The notes under the pieces were generated by a model. That model was not told where the DNA came from and searched no databases. It was given only the letters and a program-made list of their open reading frames with translations. Position numbers and translations under genes: made by a program. Below are positions 15,767 to 24,566 of a stretch of 55,292 bases of DNA, in pieces. Source of the DNA: Oscillospiraceae bacterium (GTDB taxonomy: Bacteria > Bacillota > Clostridia > Oscillospirales > Acutalibacteraceae); the NCBI GenBank assembly GCA_009779495.1, contig WRED01000010.1, forward strand, positions 1-55,292. Direction: 5' to 3'. The first letter of the stretch is position 1, and each line of letters opens with the position of its first letter.

Positions 15767-16522
15767 TTATCCGAACCTGCCGGTAATGTAATCGTTCGTG
15801 CGCGAATTTTTGGGATTTGAAAAGATCATCTGGGCGGAATCCTCCTCTACCAGCTCCCCCGACAGCATAAAGGCCGCCCTGTCGGAAATTCGTCCGGCCT
15901 GCTGCACGTTATGCGGCGCGATTACGATCGTAAACCGCTTTTTCAACTCGCACAAGGATTCTTCAATTTTGGCTGTGGATATGGGGTCAAGTCCGGAGCA
16001 GGGCCGGTCCAATAAAACGACCTCCGGCTTCAGCGCCAGCACGCGCGCGACGCACAGCCGCTGCTGCTGGCCGCCTGACAGGCTCATCGCCGGAATGTCG
16101 AGCCTGTTTTGAACCTCGTCCCAGAGAGCCGCCATGCGCAGGGCTTCTTCCACGGTCTCCATCAGCTTTGCCCTGCTTTTAACGCCGCCCAGACGCGGGC
16201 CGTAGGCGACGTTGTCAAATATCGACAGGGGCAGCGGAGTCGGCACGTCAAAAACCATGCCGACCCGGCGGCGCAACTCTGTCAGGCTGACGTCTTTCGC
16301 GTGGATGTCCTTGCCGTCAAGCAGTATCAAGCCCTCCATACGCGCCTCGGGAACAAGGTCGTACAAACGGTTGAGCGACCTGAGAAAGGTTGTGATCCCG
16401 CTGTTTGACGGGCCGAAAACAGACAGGATTTTGTTTGCTTCAATCTCAAGACTGAGATCGCGGATCACCTGTTTATCCTTATAGAAAAAATTTAAACGCT
16501 CAATGGATATCTTGTTCATCAT
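15767..16522 (-). CDS. pstB2: Degenerate PstB paralogue (phosphate ABC transporter ATPase, catalytically impaired)
   Basis: By overall sequence this is PstB (RYxLVPEARMEG region, DNVAYGPRLGG, NDYITGRFG end). Its ATP site is broken: the Walker A motif is GPSNSGIT (37-44) with Ile43 in place of the essential Lys, the Q-loop Gln is Asp92, and the catalytic Glu after Walker B is Arg173 (VVLLDRPCSG). The ABC signature LSGGQ (148-152) and the switch His204 are intact. The frame is open over 251 residues with a normal start and length, so it is not a decaying gene. Together with the canonical PstB1 encoded at 19437-20222 it would make a heterodimer with one working site. It lies between pstA and phoU. 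Confidence 0.9.
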   Translation of the reverse strand: MMNKISIERLNFFYKDKQVIRDLSLEIEANKILSVFGPSNSGITTFLRSLNRLYDLVPEARMEGLILLDGKDIHAKDVSLTELRRRVGMVFDVPTPLPLSIFDNVAYGPRLGGVKSRAKLMETVEEALRMAALWDEVQNRLDIPAMSLSGGQQQRLCVARVLALKPEVVLLDRPCSGLDPISTAKIEESLCELKKRFTIVIAPHNVQQAGRISDRAAFMLSGELVEEDSAQMIFSNPKNSRTNDYITGRFG

Positions 16523-16539
16523 TGTATTTCCTTTTCAAG

Positions 16540-17394
16540 TCAGCGTTTAGCGTTCTTGGCAATCATCCTGTTTACCGCCGTATTCGCGACGACGTTAATG
16601 AGGAAAATAAGAATAATCAAAAGGGCGGCCGTGCCATAGGCGTTTTCCATGGATATGTCCTCGCTGGCCAGCAGATAGAAATGCACCGCCATGGACCGTC
16701 CGGGCGAAAAAAGGGACGTGGGCATACGCAGGGTGCTGCCTAAAGTCAGGTAAACGGCGGCCGTCTCGGCGACGCAGCGTCCGACACTTAAAATCACGCC
16801 GTTCGTAATGCCGCGTATGGCGGACGGGAACACCGCCCTGAATATGGTCTGCCACTTCGTGCCGCCTAAAGAGAAGCTGACCTCGCGATAGGATTTCGGG
16901 ACGGTGATGATCGCTTCCTCCGATGTGCGTATGACGGTGGGCAGGATCATAATGGCCAGCGTAAGCCCGCCGGACAAGACCGACCATCCCATACCCAGAA
17001 TCTCCACAAAAAAGACAAAACCGAAAAGCCCGTAAACAATCGAGGGGATACCGGCCAGTGACTCCGCGCTGAAACGGATTATCCTGGTAATTATACCCTC
17101 TTTGGTATATTCGGCCAGATAAAAGGCGGTTCCGATTCCAAGCGGCGTCGCGATGACAATCGCCGTAAAGGTTACGAGCAGCGTGCTGACAATGGTGGAG
17201 GCGACGCCGCCCTCACGGCCCATGTTGCGCGGAACCTCTGTTAAAAAGCTCCAGCTGATCACGGGCAGGCCCTTTGCCAGCACATATAAAATAATGCACA
17301 CCAGTACCGCGATGACCAGCAGCGCCGCCGTCCAGATCACCGCTTTGGCCGCCTTGTCGCCGATCCGCGGCTTCGCTTTCATATTTTTATCCAT
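16540..17394 (-). CDS. pstA: Phosphate ABC transporter permease PstA
   Basis: This membrane subunit has six hydrophobic segments and the binding-protein-dependent permease signature EVSFSLGGTKWQTIFRAVFP (the EAA loop that docks on PstB). Other PstA hallmarks are GIPSIVYGLFGFVFFV and SVGRCVAETAAVYLTLG. The start is set at the ATG giving MDKNMKAKPRIG; the longer frame to 17433 runs through an intergenic hairpin and lacks a ribosome binding site. It follows pstC and precedes pstB2 by 17 bases. Confidence 0.93.
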   Translation of the reverse strand: MDKNMKAKPRIGDKAAKAVIWTAALLVIAVLVCIILYVLAKGLPVISWSFLTEVPRNMGREGGVASTIVSTLLVTFTAIVIATPLGIGTAFYLAEYTKEGIITRIIRFSAESLAGIPSIVYGLFGFVFFVEILGMGWSVLSGGLTLAIMILPTVIRTSEEAIITVPKSYREVSFSLGGTKWQTIFRAVFPSAIRGITNGVILSVGRCVAETAAVYLTLGSTLRMPTSLFSPGRSMAVHFYLLASEDISMENAYGTAALLIILIFLINVVANTAVNRMIAKNAKR

Positions 17395-17415
17395 ATGAAA
17401 AACCGTTCCTTTGCT

Positions 17416-17454
17416 AGAACCTGTATTCAACACCTGATATTAAATACGGGTTCT
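17416..17454. repeat. Small inverted repeat between pstC and pstA
   Basis: AGAACCTGTATT and AATACGGGTTCT form a 12-base inverted repeat with one mismatch. The right arm reaches the first base of the pstC stop codon. One half (AATACAGGTTCT) recurs at 39561-39572 next to the pyrE stop, and ACAGGTTCTTA occurs at about 30105 beside purD, so it is a dispersed short repeat. Confidence 0.5.
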
Positions 17455-18293
17455 TACTTCTTTCTGACAACGTATTGCGCTAAAGAATTGATGATCATGA
17501 TCATCACAAAGAGTACAATCCCCGTGGCGAAAAGGGCCTCCTGATGCATTCCCTCGGCATAGCCCATTTCAATGCCGATGCTCGTCGTGAGCGTCCGCAC
17601 GGAGGACAGGATGGAATCGGGAATCGCGACGGCGTTCCCCAGCACCAATATGACGGCCATCGTTTCGCCCACGGCGCGCCCGATACCTAAAATCACGGCG
17701 GCCATGATGCCCGACTTTGCCGCCGGCAGCATCAAATGATATATCGTTTGCCAGTGGGTCAGCCCAAGCGCGAGGGAGCCTGTTTTGTAATGGGGGGGCA
17801 GCGAAAGGAGGGCGACCTCGGAAATGCTGATGATGGTGGGCAGTATCATAATGGCCAAAACGACCGATCCGGCCAATATGCTGAGTCCCGCTCCGCCCAG
17901 ATGATCACGTATAAAAGGCACGATAAACATCAGCCCCCAAAAGCCGTACACCACCGAGGGGATGCCGGCCAGCAGCTGAATCGCCGGCCTGAAAATGTTC
18001 CTCATTTTAAGCGGCGCGAATTCGGCCAGGAAAATAGCGCAGCAGATTCCCACGGGCACGCCGATGACGGCGGCCCCCAGCGTGACCGCCAAGGTTCCTA
18101 TGACCATCGGAATAATGCCGAATTCCCCGTATTCGGGATCCCACGACAGCCCTCCCACTGCGCCAAGCATGGGAGCGCCTTTTACGACGATAAAAACCGT
18201 AATGAGCGCCAAAACAGATATGGACGAAAGGGCAAGCGCGAAGAATATTCGCCCTGAGAGCTTTTCTTTAAACTTAATCATTTTTTCATTCAC
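17454..18293 (-). CDS. pstC: Phosphate ABC transporter permease PstC
   Basis: This 279-residue permease has six membrane segments, the EAA loop KTGSLALGLTHWQTIYHLMLP, and PstC motifs GIPSVVYGFWGLMFIVPFIR and GIGRAVGETMAVILVLGN. It pairs with PstA to form the phosphate channel. The start is GTG 18293, which overlaps the pstS stop (GTGA) and follows AAGGGGTG at 8 bases, so it is coupled to pstS. Confidence 0.95.
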   Translation of the reverse strand: MNEKMIKFKEKLSGRIFFALALSSISVLALITVFIVVKGAPMLGAVGGLSWDPEYGEFGIIPMVIGTLAVTLGAAVIGVPVGICCAIFLAEFAPLKMRNIFRPAIQLLAGIPSVVYGFWGLMFIVPFIRDHLGGAGLSILAGSVVLAIMILPTIISISEVALLSLPPHYKTGSLALGLTHWQTIYHLMLPAAKSGIMAAVILGIGRAVGETMAVILVLGNAVAIPDSILSSVRTLTTSIGIEMGYAEGMHQEALFATGIVLFVMIMIINSLAQYVVRKK

Positions 18294-19108
18294 GGTTCAA
18301 TCACCCCTTTTGCCACAGGAATCAAGCCCTCGCCTGCGAGTATGCGCTGTCCGTGAGAGGACAATGTGAAATCAATAAACGCTTTGGTTTCGCCCGTCGG
18401 CTCGGCCTGGCAGACGAATAAAAACGGCCTGAACAATTTGTAATCGCCGCTTACAATATTTTCGCCGGTGGGTAAAACGCCGTCAAGGGACACAGGCTTC
18501 ACCGTATGATCCAAAATCCCTGAGGAAATAAAGCCGACGGCGTTTTGGTCATCTGCCACAAGCAGACGGATGGCGCCGTTCGAGTTCTGTATCAGCGCCT
18601 TCGGCGATATCCTGACGTCCCCCATCACCATGTCCGTAAAAGAGCTTCTGGTACCGGAGCCGGCCTCACGAGCGATGATGTGTATTTTCGCGTCATGTCC
18701 GCCCAGCTCGCTCCAGTTGCCGATTTTGCCGGAATATATATCCCTTAACTGTTCCATGGTGAGATCATTGACGGGGTTCTGCGGATGAACGATGATGGCC
18801 AGGCTGTCCTTGGCGATTTCGACCGACCACAAAGCGCTTTCGTTTTCTTTCAGCCTGCGCGACGACATTCCGATATCGGCCGTGCCGGACTGAGCCGCCG
18901 ATATGCCCGCCGACGAGCCGCCGCCTTGAACATCCACTATTTTTTCGGGATGCAACAAATAATATTCCTCCGCCAGTATCTCGGCAAAAGGCTGCACCGA
19001 GGTAGAGCCGGCGAGAATGACGCCGTCATTTAAGCGCGCGCACCCGGATACTAAAGCGATCAAAAGAATCGCCGTTATCGCCGCGGTACATTTATAAAAC
19101 AACTTCAT
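18290..19108 (-). CDS. pstS: Phosphate-binding lipoprotein PstS
   Basis: A lipoprotein signal ends at the lipobox LVSGC (Cys at residue 23 from the chosen ATG). The mature part has the PstS phosphate-binding motifs AGSTSVQPFAE, GGGSSAGISAAQSG, DIGMSSRRL and REAGSGTRSSF. It captures phosphate outside the membrane and hands it to PstC/PstA. The ATG at 19108 is preferred over the TTG at 19117 from position relative to the signal peptide. The upstream 330 bases contain a foldback element and a second hairpin, separating it from pstB1, so its promoter may lie within or beside the inserted DNA; I see no clear boxes. Confidence 0.93.
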   Translation of the reverse strand: MKLFYKCTAAITAILLIALVSGCARLNDGVILAGSTSVQPFAEILAEEYYLLHPEKIVDVQGGGSSAGISAAQSGTADIGMSSRRLKENESALWSVEIAKDSLAIIVHPQNPVNDLTMEQLRDIYSGKIGNWSELGGHDAKIHIIAREAGSGTRSSFTDMVMGDVRISPKALIQNSNGAIRLLVADDQNAVGFISSGILDHTVKPVSLDGVLPTGENIVSGDYKLFRPFLFVCQAEPTGETKAFIDFTLSSHGQRILAGEGLIPVAKGVIEP

Positions 19109-19140
19109 GTTAGGCAACCTATAAAAACCCCCGTCGTTAG

Positions 19141-19300
19141 GTAACTGCTGATTAAATCGGGGTCGTCGTATTGCCGAGAGATTTTTCCGTCAGATTGTCT
19201 GAAATTTTGCGGATAATCCTGTGGGATATTAAGAAATTTCGGGCAATCTGACGGAAAAAGATCCGACAAGACGGCGGCATCCGATTTAATCAGTGGTTAC
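19141..19300. mobile_element. 160-bp foldback (MITE-like) element between pstB1 and pstS
   Basis: The terminal inverted repeats are GTAACTGCTGATTAAATCGG (19141-19160) and the complement of 19281-19300, which differ at two of 20 positions. Similarity continues almost to the centre: TTTTTCCGTCAGATTG occurs on both arms, so the element can fold on itself along most of its length. It is flanked on both sides by TTAG (19137-19140 and 19301-19304), which fits a 4-base target duplication. It has no ORF. Isolated ends of the same family occur at 15014 and 30113. Confidence 0.8.
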
Positions 19301-19316
19301 TTAGATTTGTGCTGAA

Positions 19317-19395
19317 TTTTTTCGCCCATTTCGCGTATTTTGAGGGCGAATAATTTGTTTATTTAACCGATAAATACGCGGAATGGACGGAAAAA
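19317..19395. repeat. Second long inverted repeat beside the element
   Basis: TTTTTTCGCCCATTTCGCGT (19317-19336) and its continuation to 19340 match the complement of 19372-19395 at all but three of 24 positions, each difference being tolerable as a G-U pair. The loop is about 31 bases. Whether it is another element remnant or a regulatory hairpin after pstB1 cannot be told. Confidence 0.6.
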
Positions 19396-19436
19396 GGCAG
19401 TGCAAAGATAATGACGCGGGTTTTTAGAGGCTGCTT

Positions 19437-20222
19437 TTAACCAAACCTGCCCGTTATATAATCCAGGGTTCGCTTGTCTTGCGGCCTTGAAAAAATCTGC
19501 TCGGTCGTGCCGTACTCGATCAGCGTCCCCACATGGTCGTCCCCGATCATCATAAAGGCCGCCATGTCCGATATGCGGACCGCCTGCTCCATATTGTGGG
19601 TCACGATGATGATCGTATATTTTTTGGCCAGCTCCAGCATCAGCTCCTCGATCTTCATCGTGGACGCGGGATCAAGGGCGCTGCACGATTCATCCATCAG
19701 CAAAACCTCCGGCTCCATCGCCAAAGCGCGGGCGATGCACAGGCGCTGCTGCTCCCCGGGAGAAAGCTCGAAGCCGGATTTTTTCAGATTATCCTTTACG
19801 TCGTCCCACATTGCGACCTGAGATAAGCTGCGCCGCGCGGTTTCCATCAAAACGGATCTGTTTCTTATCCCGTGATGCCTGGGACCGAATACGACGTTAT
19901 CGTAAATGCTCATCGGAAAGATGTTGGGCTTTTGGAAAACCATGCCCACCCTTTCCCTGAGCGTGATGACGTCTATATCTTTTTCATATATCGAAACGTC
20001 GTCGAGGCAAATCTTACCCTCTACCCGCGCACCGGGCACCAAGTCGTTTGTCCGATTGAATAGGCGCAAAAGGGAAGATTTTCCGCACCCGGACGGGCCT
20101 ATAATGGCGGTAATCGAGCAGGCGGGAATATCAAGCGTGATGTCCGTCAAAGCGTGATAGCTGCCGTAATACAGCCCCGCCGCTTCTGTCCTTAATTTAG
20201 ATTTTGGCTGTATCTCTGTCAT
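19437..20222 (-). CDS. pstB1: Phosphate ABC transporter ATPase PstB (catalytic subunit)
   Basis: The ATP site elements are canonical: Walker A GPSGCGKS (42-49), Q-loop Gln97, Walker B with catalytic Glu178 (LLMDESCSALDP) and the switch His in VTHNMEQA. The ABC signature, however, is LSPGE (153-157) instead of LSGGQ, weakening the site that would use it. Numbering is from the ATG at 20222, which has GAGGCGAAG in front; a GTG at 20237 overlapping the carB stop by 4 bases is the alternative. It directly follows carB and is cut off from pstS by inserted repeats, so the pst genes probably were one run before the insertions. Confidence 0.92.
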   Translation of the reverse strand: MTEIQPKSKLRTEAAGLYYGSYHALTDITLDIPACSITAIIGPSGCGKSSLLRLFNRTNDLVPGARVEGKICLDDVSIYEKDIDVITLRERVGMVFQKPNIFPMSIYDNVVFGPRHHGIRNRSVLMETARRSLSQVAMWDDVKDNLKKSGFELSPGEQQRLCIARALAMEPEVLLMDESCSALDPASTMKIEELMLELAKKYTIIIVTHNMEQAVRISDMAAFMMIGDDHVGTLIEYGTTEQIFSRPQDKRTLDYITGRFG

Positions 20223-20233
20223 TTCACTTCGCC

Positions 20234-23200
20234 TCACAGCTTACAAATATCAATCATATTCAAATCATCCACCGTCTTATGCGTCAGCAGGCAGTTTGCC
20301 AGCGCGTTCGCCGTGTCTATGGACGTCAGCGTCGCGATCGCCCGCTCTATGGCCTTGCGCCGCAGCTGCACCGAAAGCATCGCGGGCTTGCGTCCGATTT
20401 TTGACGTTGATACCACAAAGTCGATCTCGCCCGCGTCAAAAATGGTCACGATTTCCGCGAATTTCTCCGGCGTGTCCATGGATACAGTCTCGGCTTTGAC
20501 GCCGTGCTCCGTCAGATACTTCGCGGTGCTCGACGTGGCGAGTATTTCGTAGCCGAACTCCACAAACTTCTGCGCGAGTCCCACGATCTCGGGCTTGTCC
20601 ACGTCCTTGACCGTTATAAGCACCTTCGTCGCGGCCTTGTGCAGCTCGTATCCGGCGGCCAAAAGCCCCTTGAACAGCGCCGTCTCGAAGTCCCTGTCAA
20701 GCCCCAAAACCTCGCCCGTGGACTTCATTTCGGGACCCAGGTGCACGTCCACGTCGCCCAGCTTCGGGAAGCTGAACACCGGCACCTTGACGGCGATCCA
20801 GTCCCGGTCGGGGTACAGCCCCTCGCCGAAGCCGAAGTCCGCGATCTTTTCGCCGAACATCGCCCGCGTCGCCAGTTCAACGATGGGAATATTCGTCACT
20901 TTGCTGATATACGGTATCGTCCTCGATGAGCGCGGATTGACCTCGATGACATAAACCTGCCCCTCATACAGCACGTACTGGACGTTGACAAGCCCCTGTA
21001 CGTTCAGCGCCGCGGCAAGCTTGCGGGTATATTCCACCACCGTGCCGCGTACCTCATCGGAGAGGGTTTGCGGCGGATAGACCGAGATCGAGTCGCCGGA
21101 ATGCACGCCCGCGCGCTCGATATGCTCCATGACGCCGGGGATCAGCAGGCTCTCGCCGTCACATACGGCGTCCACCTCGATCTCCGTGCCCATCAGATAT
21201 TTGTCGATCAGTACCGGGTTTTCCAGCTTTGTCCCGGTAATAATGTCCATATATTCCATGATATCGTCGTCGGAGTAGGCGATGATCATGTTCTGTCCAC
21301 CCAACACGTAGGACGGGCGCAAGAGTACCGGGAAGCCCAAGCTGTTCGCCGCCTTGAGCGCTTCCTCCGTCGTAAACGCCGTATGCCCCGCCGGGCGCGG
21401 TATCGCGCACCGCTCCAGCAGCTCGTCAAAGCGTTCCCTGTCCTCCGCCGCGTCGATGCTGTCGGCGGGCGTTCCTAATATTTTAAAGCCGCGCTCGCTC
21501 AGGAATTTCGTCAGCTTGATCGCCGTCTGCCCACCGAACTGCACGACCACGCCCCAGGGCTTTTCGGTCATGAGCACGGACTCCACGTCCTCCTGTGTCA
21601 GCGGCTCAAAATACAGCCGCGTCGCCACGTCGAAATCCGTCGATACCGTTTCGGGGTTGTTGTTGATGAGCACCGCCTCATAGCCCAGCTTTTTCAGCGC
21701 GTTGACGCAGTGAACCGAGCAGTAGTCGAACTCCACGCCCTGCCCGATGCGGATCGGTCCTGAGCCGATGACGACCACCTTTTTCTTGTCTGACGGGTGT
21801 TTTTTGAGGAAGATATCGGCTTCGTTTTCCTCGTCGAAGGTGGAGTAGAAGTAAGGCGTTTCGGCCTCGACCTCCGCCGCACAGGTATCAACCATCTTAT
21901 ACGACGCGTAACGCTTGTACTTGATCCTCTGACCGCTCAGCTCCTCGATTGTGCCGTCAAGGAAGCCCATGTGCTTCGCCGCCATGTACAACTCGTCGTC
22001 CAGCTCGCTTTCCGCGAGACGCTTCTCCATATCGACGATATTCAGCATTTTATAAAGGAACCACTTGTCTATTTTTGTGATTTCGTATATTTCCTCCGGC
22101 GTGATACCCTTTTTCAGCGCGGCGTATATGGCAAAAATGCGCTCGTCGTCGCAATGGGCCACCAGCTCGTACAGCTCGTCCTTTGTTTTAAGGCTGTACT
22201 TCTGATGGTTGAACGTTTTGAGTCCCAGCTCAATACACCGCACGGCTTTCATCATCGCCATCTCAAAGCTGTTGCCGATGGCCATGATCTCGCCCGTTGC
22301 TTTCATCTGCGTGCCCAGCGTACGATTGCCGTAGACGAATTTATCGAACGGCCAGCGCGGAAACTTCACAACAACGTAGTCGATGGTCGGTTCCGTGCAG
22401 GCGTAGGTTTTTTTCGTGATGAAGTTGACGATCTCGTCCAGCGTGAATCCCACCGCGATCAGCGACGCGACCTTTGCAATGGGGTAGCCCGTCGCCTTTG
22501 ACGCAAGCGCCGACGACCGTGACAGGCGCGGGTTGACCTCGATCACCTTGTACTCGAAGCTGTCCGGGTGCAAAGCGAACTGGATGTTGCAACCGCCCTC
22601 CACCTTGAGCGCCCGCACGATATTGATCGCCGCCGTGCGCAGCATCTCGAACTCCTTGTCAGCCAGGGTGATCGCCGGGGCGACGACGATGGAGTCGCCC
22701 GTGTGCACGCCGACAGGATCAATATTCTCCATGGAGCAGACCGTGATGACGTTGTCCTTGCCGTCGCGGATCGCCTCGAACTCAATCTCTTTCCAGCCGG
22801 ATATGCACTTTTGCACCATGATCTGCGTGATGGGGGACATGCGCAGGCCGTTTTCCGCGATGACCTTGAATTCGTCCATACCGTGAGCGATCCCGCCGCC
22901 GGTTCCTCCCAAGGTGTACGCCGGGCGGATGATCACCGGGAAGCCGATCTCATATGTGAAATCAATCGCGTCATTCAGGTTGTTGACGACCTTGGACGGG
23001 ATCACCGGCTGCCCTATGTCGGCCAGCATGTCCTCGAACATCTGGCGGTCCTCCGCCTTGTCGATGCTGTCAAGCGTCGCGCCGATGAGCTTGACATTGT
23101 TGCGCTCCAAGAAGCCCTCTTTCGCAAGCTCCATCCCTAAAGTCAGGCCGGTCTGTCCGCCCAAGGTGGGGAGCAGGCTGTCGGGCTTTTCAAGCATGAT

Positions 23201-23431
23201 GATCTTCTTGAGCACGTCCAGCTTCAGCGGCTCGATATAAACCTTGCTTGCCATAGTTTTGTCGGTCATAATCGTGGCGGGATTGGAGTTCACGAGTACG
23301 ACCTCAAGGCCGATCTCCGTCAGCGTTTTGCACACCTGCGTACCGGCATAGTCAAATTCGGCGGCCTGACCTATCACGATCGGGCCGGAGCCGATCACAA
23401 GAACTTTTTTGATATCATTTTTAAGCGGCAT
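20234..23431 (-). CDS. carB: Carbamoyl phosphate synthetase large subunit
   Basis: This 1065-residue enzyme makes carbamoyl phosphate from bicarbonate, ammonia and two ATP for pyrimidines and arginine. The two homologous halves are evident: VLVIGSGPIVIGQAAEFDYAG at the start and VVVIGSGPIRIGQGVEFDYC near residue 560, each with an ATP-grasp domain (IIRPAYTLGGTGGG and LLRPSYVLGGQNM). The C-terminal allosteric MGS-like domain starts near residue 935 (KVLITVKDVDKPEIVGLAQ). No active-site loss is apparent here, in contrast to its small subunit. It follows carA by 15 bases with AAGGAGGATA before the ATG. Confidence 0.96.
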   Translation of the reverse strand: MPLKNDIKKVLVIGSGPIVIGQAAEFDYAGTQVCKTLTEIGLEVVLVNSNPATIMTDKTMASKVYIEPLKLDVLKKIIMLEKPDSLLPTLGGQTGLTLGMELAKEGFLERNNVKLIGATLDSIDKAEDRQMFEDMLADIGQPVIPSKVVNNLNDAIDFTYEIGFPVIIRPAYTLGGTGGGIAHGMDEFKVIAENGLRMSPITQIMVQKCISGWKEIEFEAIRDGKDNVITVCSMENIDPVGVHTGDSIVVAPAITLADKEFEMLRTAAINIVRALKVEGGCNIQFALHPDSFEYKVIEVNPRLSRSSALASKATGYPIAKVASLIAVGFTLDEIVNFITKKTYACTEPTIDYVVVKFPRWPFDKFVYGNRTLGTQMKATGEIMAIGNSFEMAMMKAVRCIELGLKTFNHQKYSLKTKDELYELVAHCDDERIFAIYAALKKGITPEEIYEITKIDKWFLYKMLNIVDMEKRLAESELDDELYMAAKHMGFLDGTIEELSGQRIKYKRYASYKMVDTCAAEVEAETPYFYSTFDEENEADIFLKKHPSDKKKVVVIGSGPIRIGQGVEFDYCSVHCVNALKKLGYEAVLINNNPETVSTDFDVATRLYFEPLTQEDVESVLMTEKPWGVVVQFGGQTAIKLTKFLSERGFKILGTPADSIDAAEDRERFDELLERCAIPRPAGHTAFTTEEALKAANSLGFPVLLRPSYVLGGQNMIIAYSDDDIMEYMDIITGTKLENPVLIDKYLMGTEIEVDAVCDGESLLIPGVMEHIERAGVHSGDSISVYPPQTLSDEVRGTVVEYTRKLAAALNVQGLVNVQYVLYEGQVYVIEVNPRSSRTIPYISKVTNIPIVELATRAMFGEKIADFGFGEGLYPDRDWIAVKVPVFSFPKLGDVDVHLGPEMKSTGEVLGLDRDFETALFKGLLAAGYELHKAATKVLITVKDVDKPEIVGLAQKFVEFGYEILATSSTAKYLTEHGVKAETVSMDTPEKFAEIVTIFDAGEIDFVVSTSKIGRKPAMLSVQLRRKAIERAIATLTSIDTANALANCLLTHKTVDDLNMIDICKL

Positions 23432-23446
23432 AGCGGCGTATCCTCC

Positions 23447-24523
23447 TTATTTCATGCAGTCGATAAAGTCGTCGTAGAAATATTTCGTGTCGGGCGGGCC
23501 TGAGCTTGGTTCCGGGTTATACTGGAGCGACGCGGCGTTTCCCGGCGCGTACCTGATTCCCTCGCACGTGCCGTCGTTCACGTTTTTGTGGCTGACGGCG
23601 CCCACGTTTTCCGTGACAGAATCCGGGCAAACCGTGTACCCGTGGTTCTGCGTCGAAATAAACACCTTGTCCAGCTTAACGTCCAGCACGGGCTGATTCG
23701 CGCCGCGATGCCCGTATTTCATCTTTTCGACGCGGGCGCCCAAAGCCATCGCCATGAGCTGATGCCCCAGTCCGATACCGATGACGGGCTTATTTGACGC
23801 CATAATATCGCGGACGATGTTCAGATACGCCGCGTAGTCGGCGGGGTCGCCCGCGCCGTCGGCTATAAAGAACCCGTCGGGCGCATACTTCATCATCGCG
23901 CCGTCAACAGACGTGCCCGGCGACACGCTTACCACCTTGCAGCGGCGCGAAACGAGGCTCTTGATCATATCGTCTTTCACGCCGTAATCGTACAGGACGA
24001 CCGTCCGCTCAAAACCGTCCTCACCGAAGATTTCAGGCGGGGAATCGGGCGCGGTCATCTCAATTTTATATTCTCTGATCTCACCTAAAAGCGCGCTGAG
24101 ATCACCGGGAAACTCCGTCGTTATGGCGCAGTTCATGGCACCGTTTGTACGGACCTTTCTCGTCAGCGCGCGGGTATCCACGCCGTAAATGCCGACGGTA
24201 TTCTGCTTTTTGAGAAATTCCTCAAGCCCCATCTGGCTACGGAAGTTCGACGGATTTTCGCAATGCTCACGCATGACGTAGCCGTTCACCCACACGCGCG
24301 TGTTTTCGTCGTAGTTGTTTATGCCGTAGTTTCCCATCAGCGGGAATGTCTGTGCCAGAATCTGCCCGTAGTAGCTCTGATCGGTCAGGCTCTCCTGAAA
24401 GCCGGTCATGCCCGTCGTGCAGACAAGCTCGCCGTACACCGTGCCGGCCGCGCCGACGCTTTTTCCCTCGTACACCGTGCCGTCAGCCAAAATAAGCCAT
24501 GCCTTGTCCGTTGTTTTGTTCAT
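23447..24523 (-). CDS. carA: Carbamoyl phosphate synthetase small subunit with inactivated glutaminase site
   Basis: The 358-residue protein has the full CarA layout: the N-terminal CPSase domain (TGMTGFQESLTDQSYYGQI) and a class I amidotransferase domain. The nucleophile motif, normally GICLGHQL, reads GIGLGHQL, so Gly251 replaces the catalytic Cys (codon GGA). The catalytic His in the usual QYHPE reads QYNPE, so Asn336 replaces it (codon AAC); Glu338 is kept. The oxyanion region is also changed (ADGAGDPA for SNGPGDPA). Glutamine hydrolysis should be impossible, so the complex likely uses free ammonia, as animal CPS I does after losing its Cys. The gene is intact and sits between argF and carB with a normal ribosome binding site (GGGAGAGGA). 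Confidence 0.95.
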   Translation of the reverse strand: MNKTTDKAWLILADGTVYEGKSVGAAGTVYGELVCTTGMTGFQESLTDQSYYGQILAQTFPLMGNYGINNYDENTRVWVNGYVMREHCENPSNFRSQMGLEEFLKKQNTVGIYGVDTRALTRKVRTNGAMNCAITTEFPGDLSALLGEIREYKIEMTAPDSPPEIFGEDGFERTVVLYDYGVKDDMIKSLVSRRCKVVSVSPGTSVDGAMMKYAPDGFFIADGAGDPADYAAYLNIVRDIMASNKPVIGIGLGHQLMAMALGARVEKMKYGHRGANQPVLDVKLDKVFISTQNHGYTVCPDSVTENVGAVSHKNVNDGTCEGIRYAPGNAASLQYNPEPSSGPPDTKYFYDDFIDCMK

Positions 24524-24566
24524 CGGAATTTCCTCTCCCTGCTTTTTAGTATACGACCCCTACACT

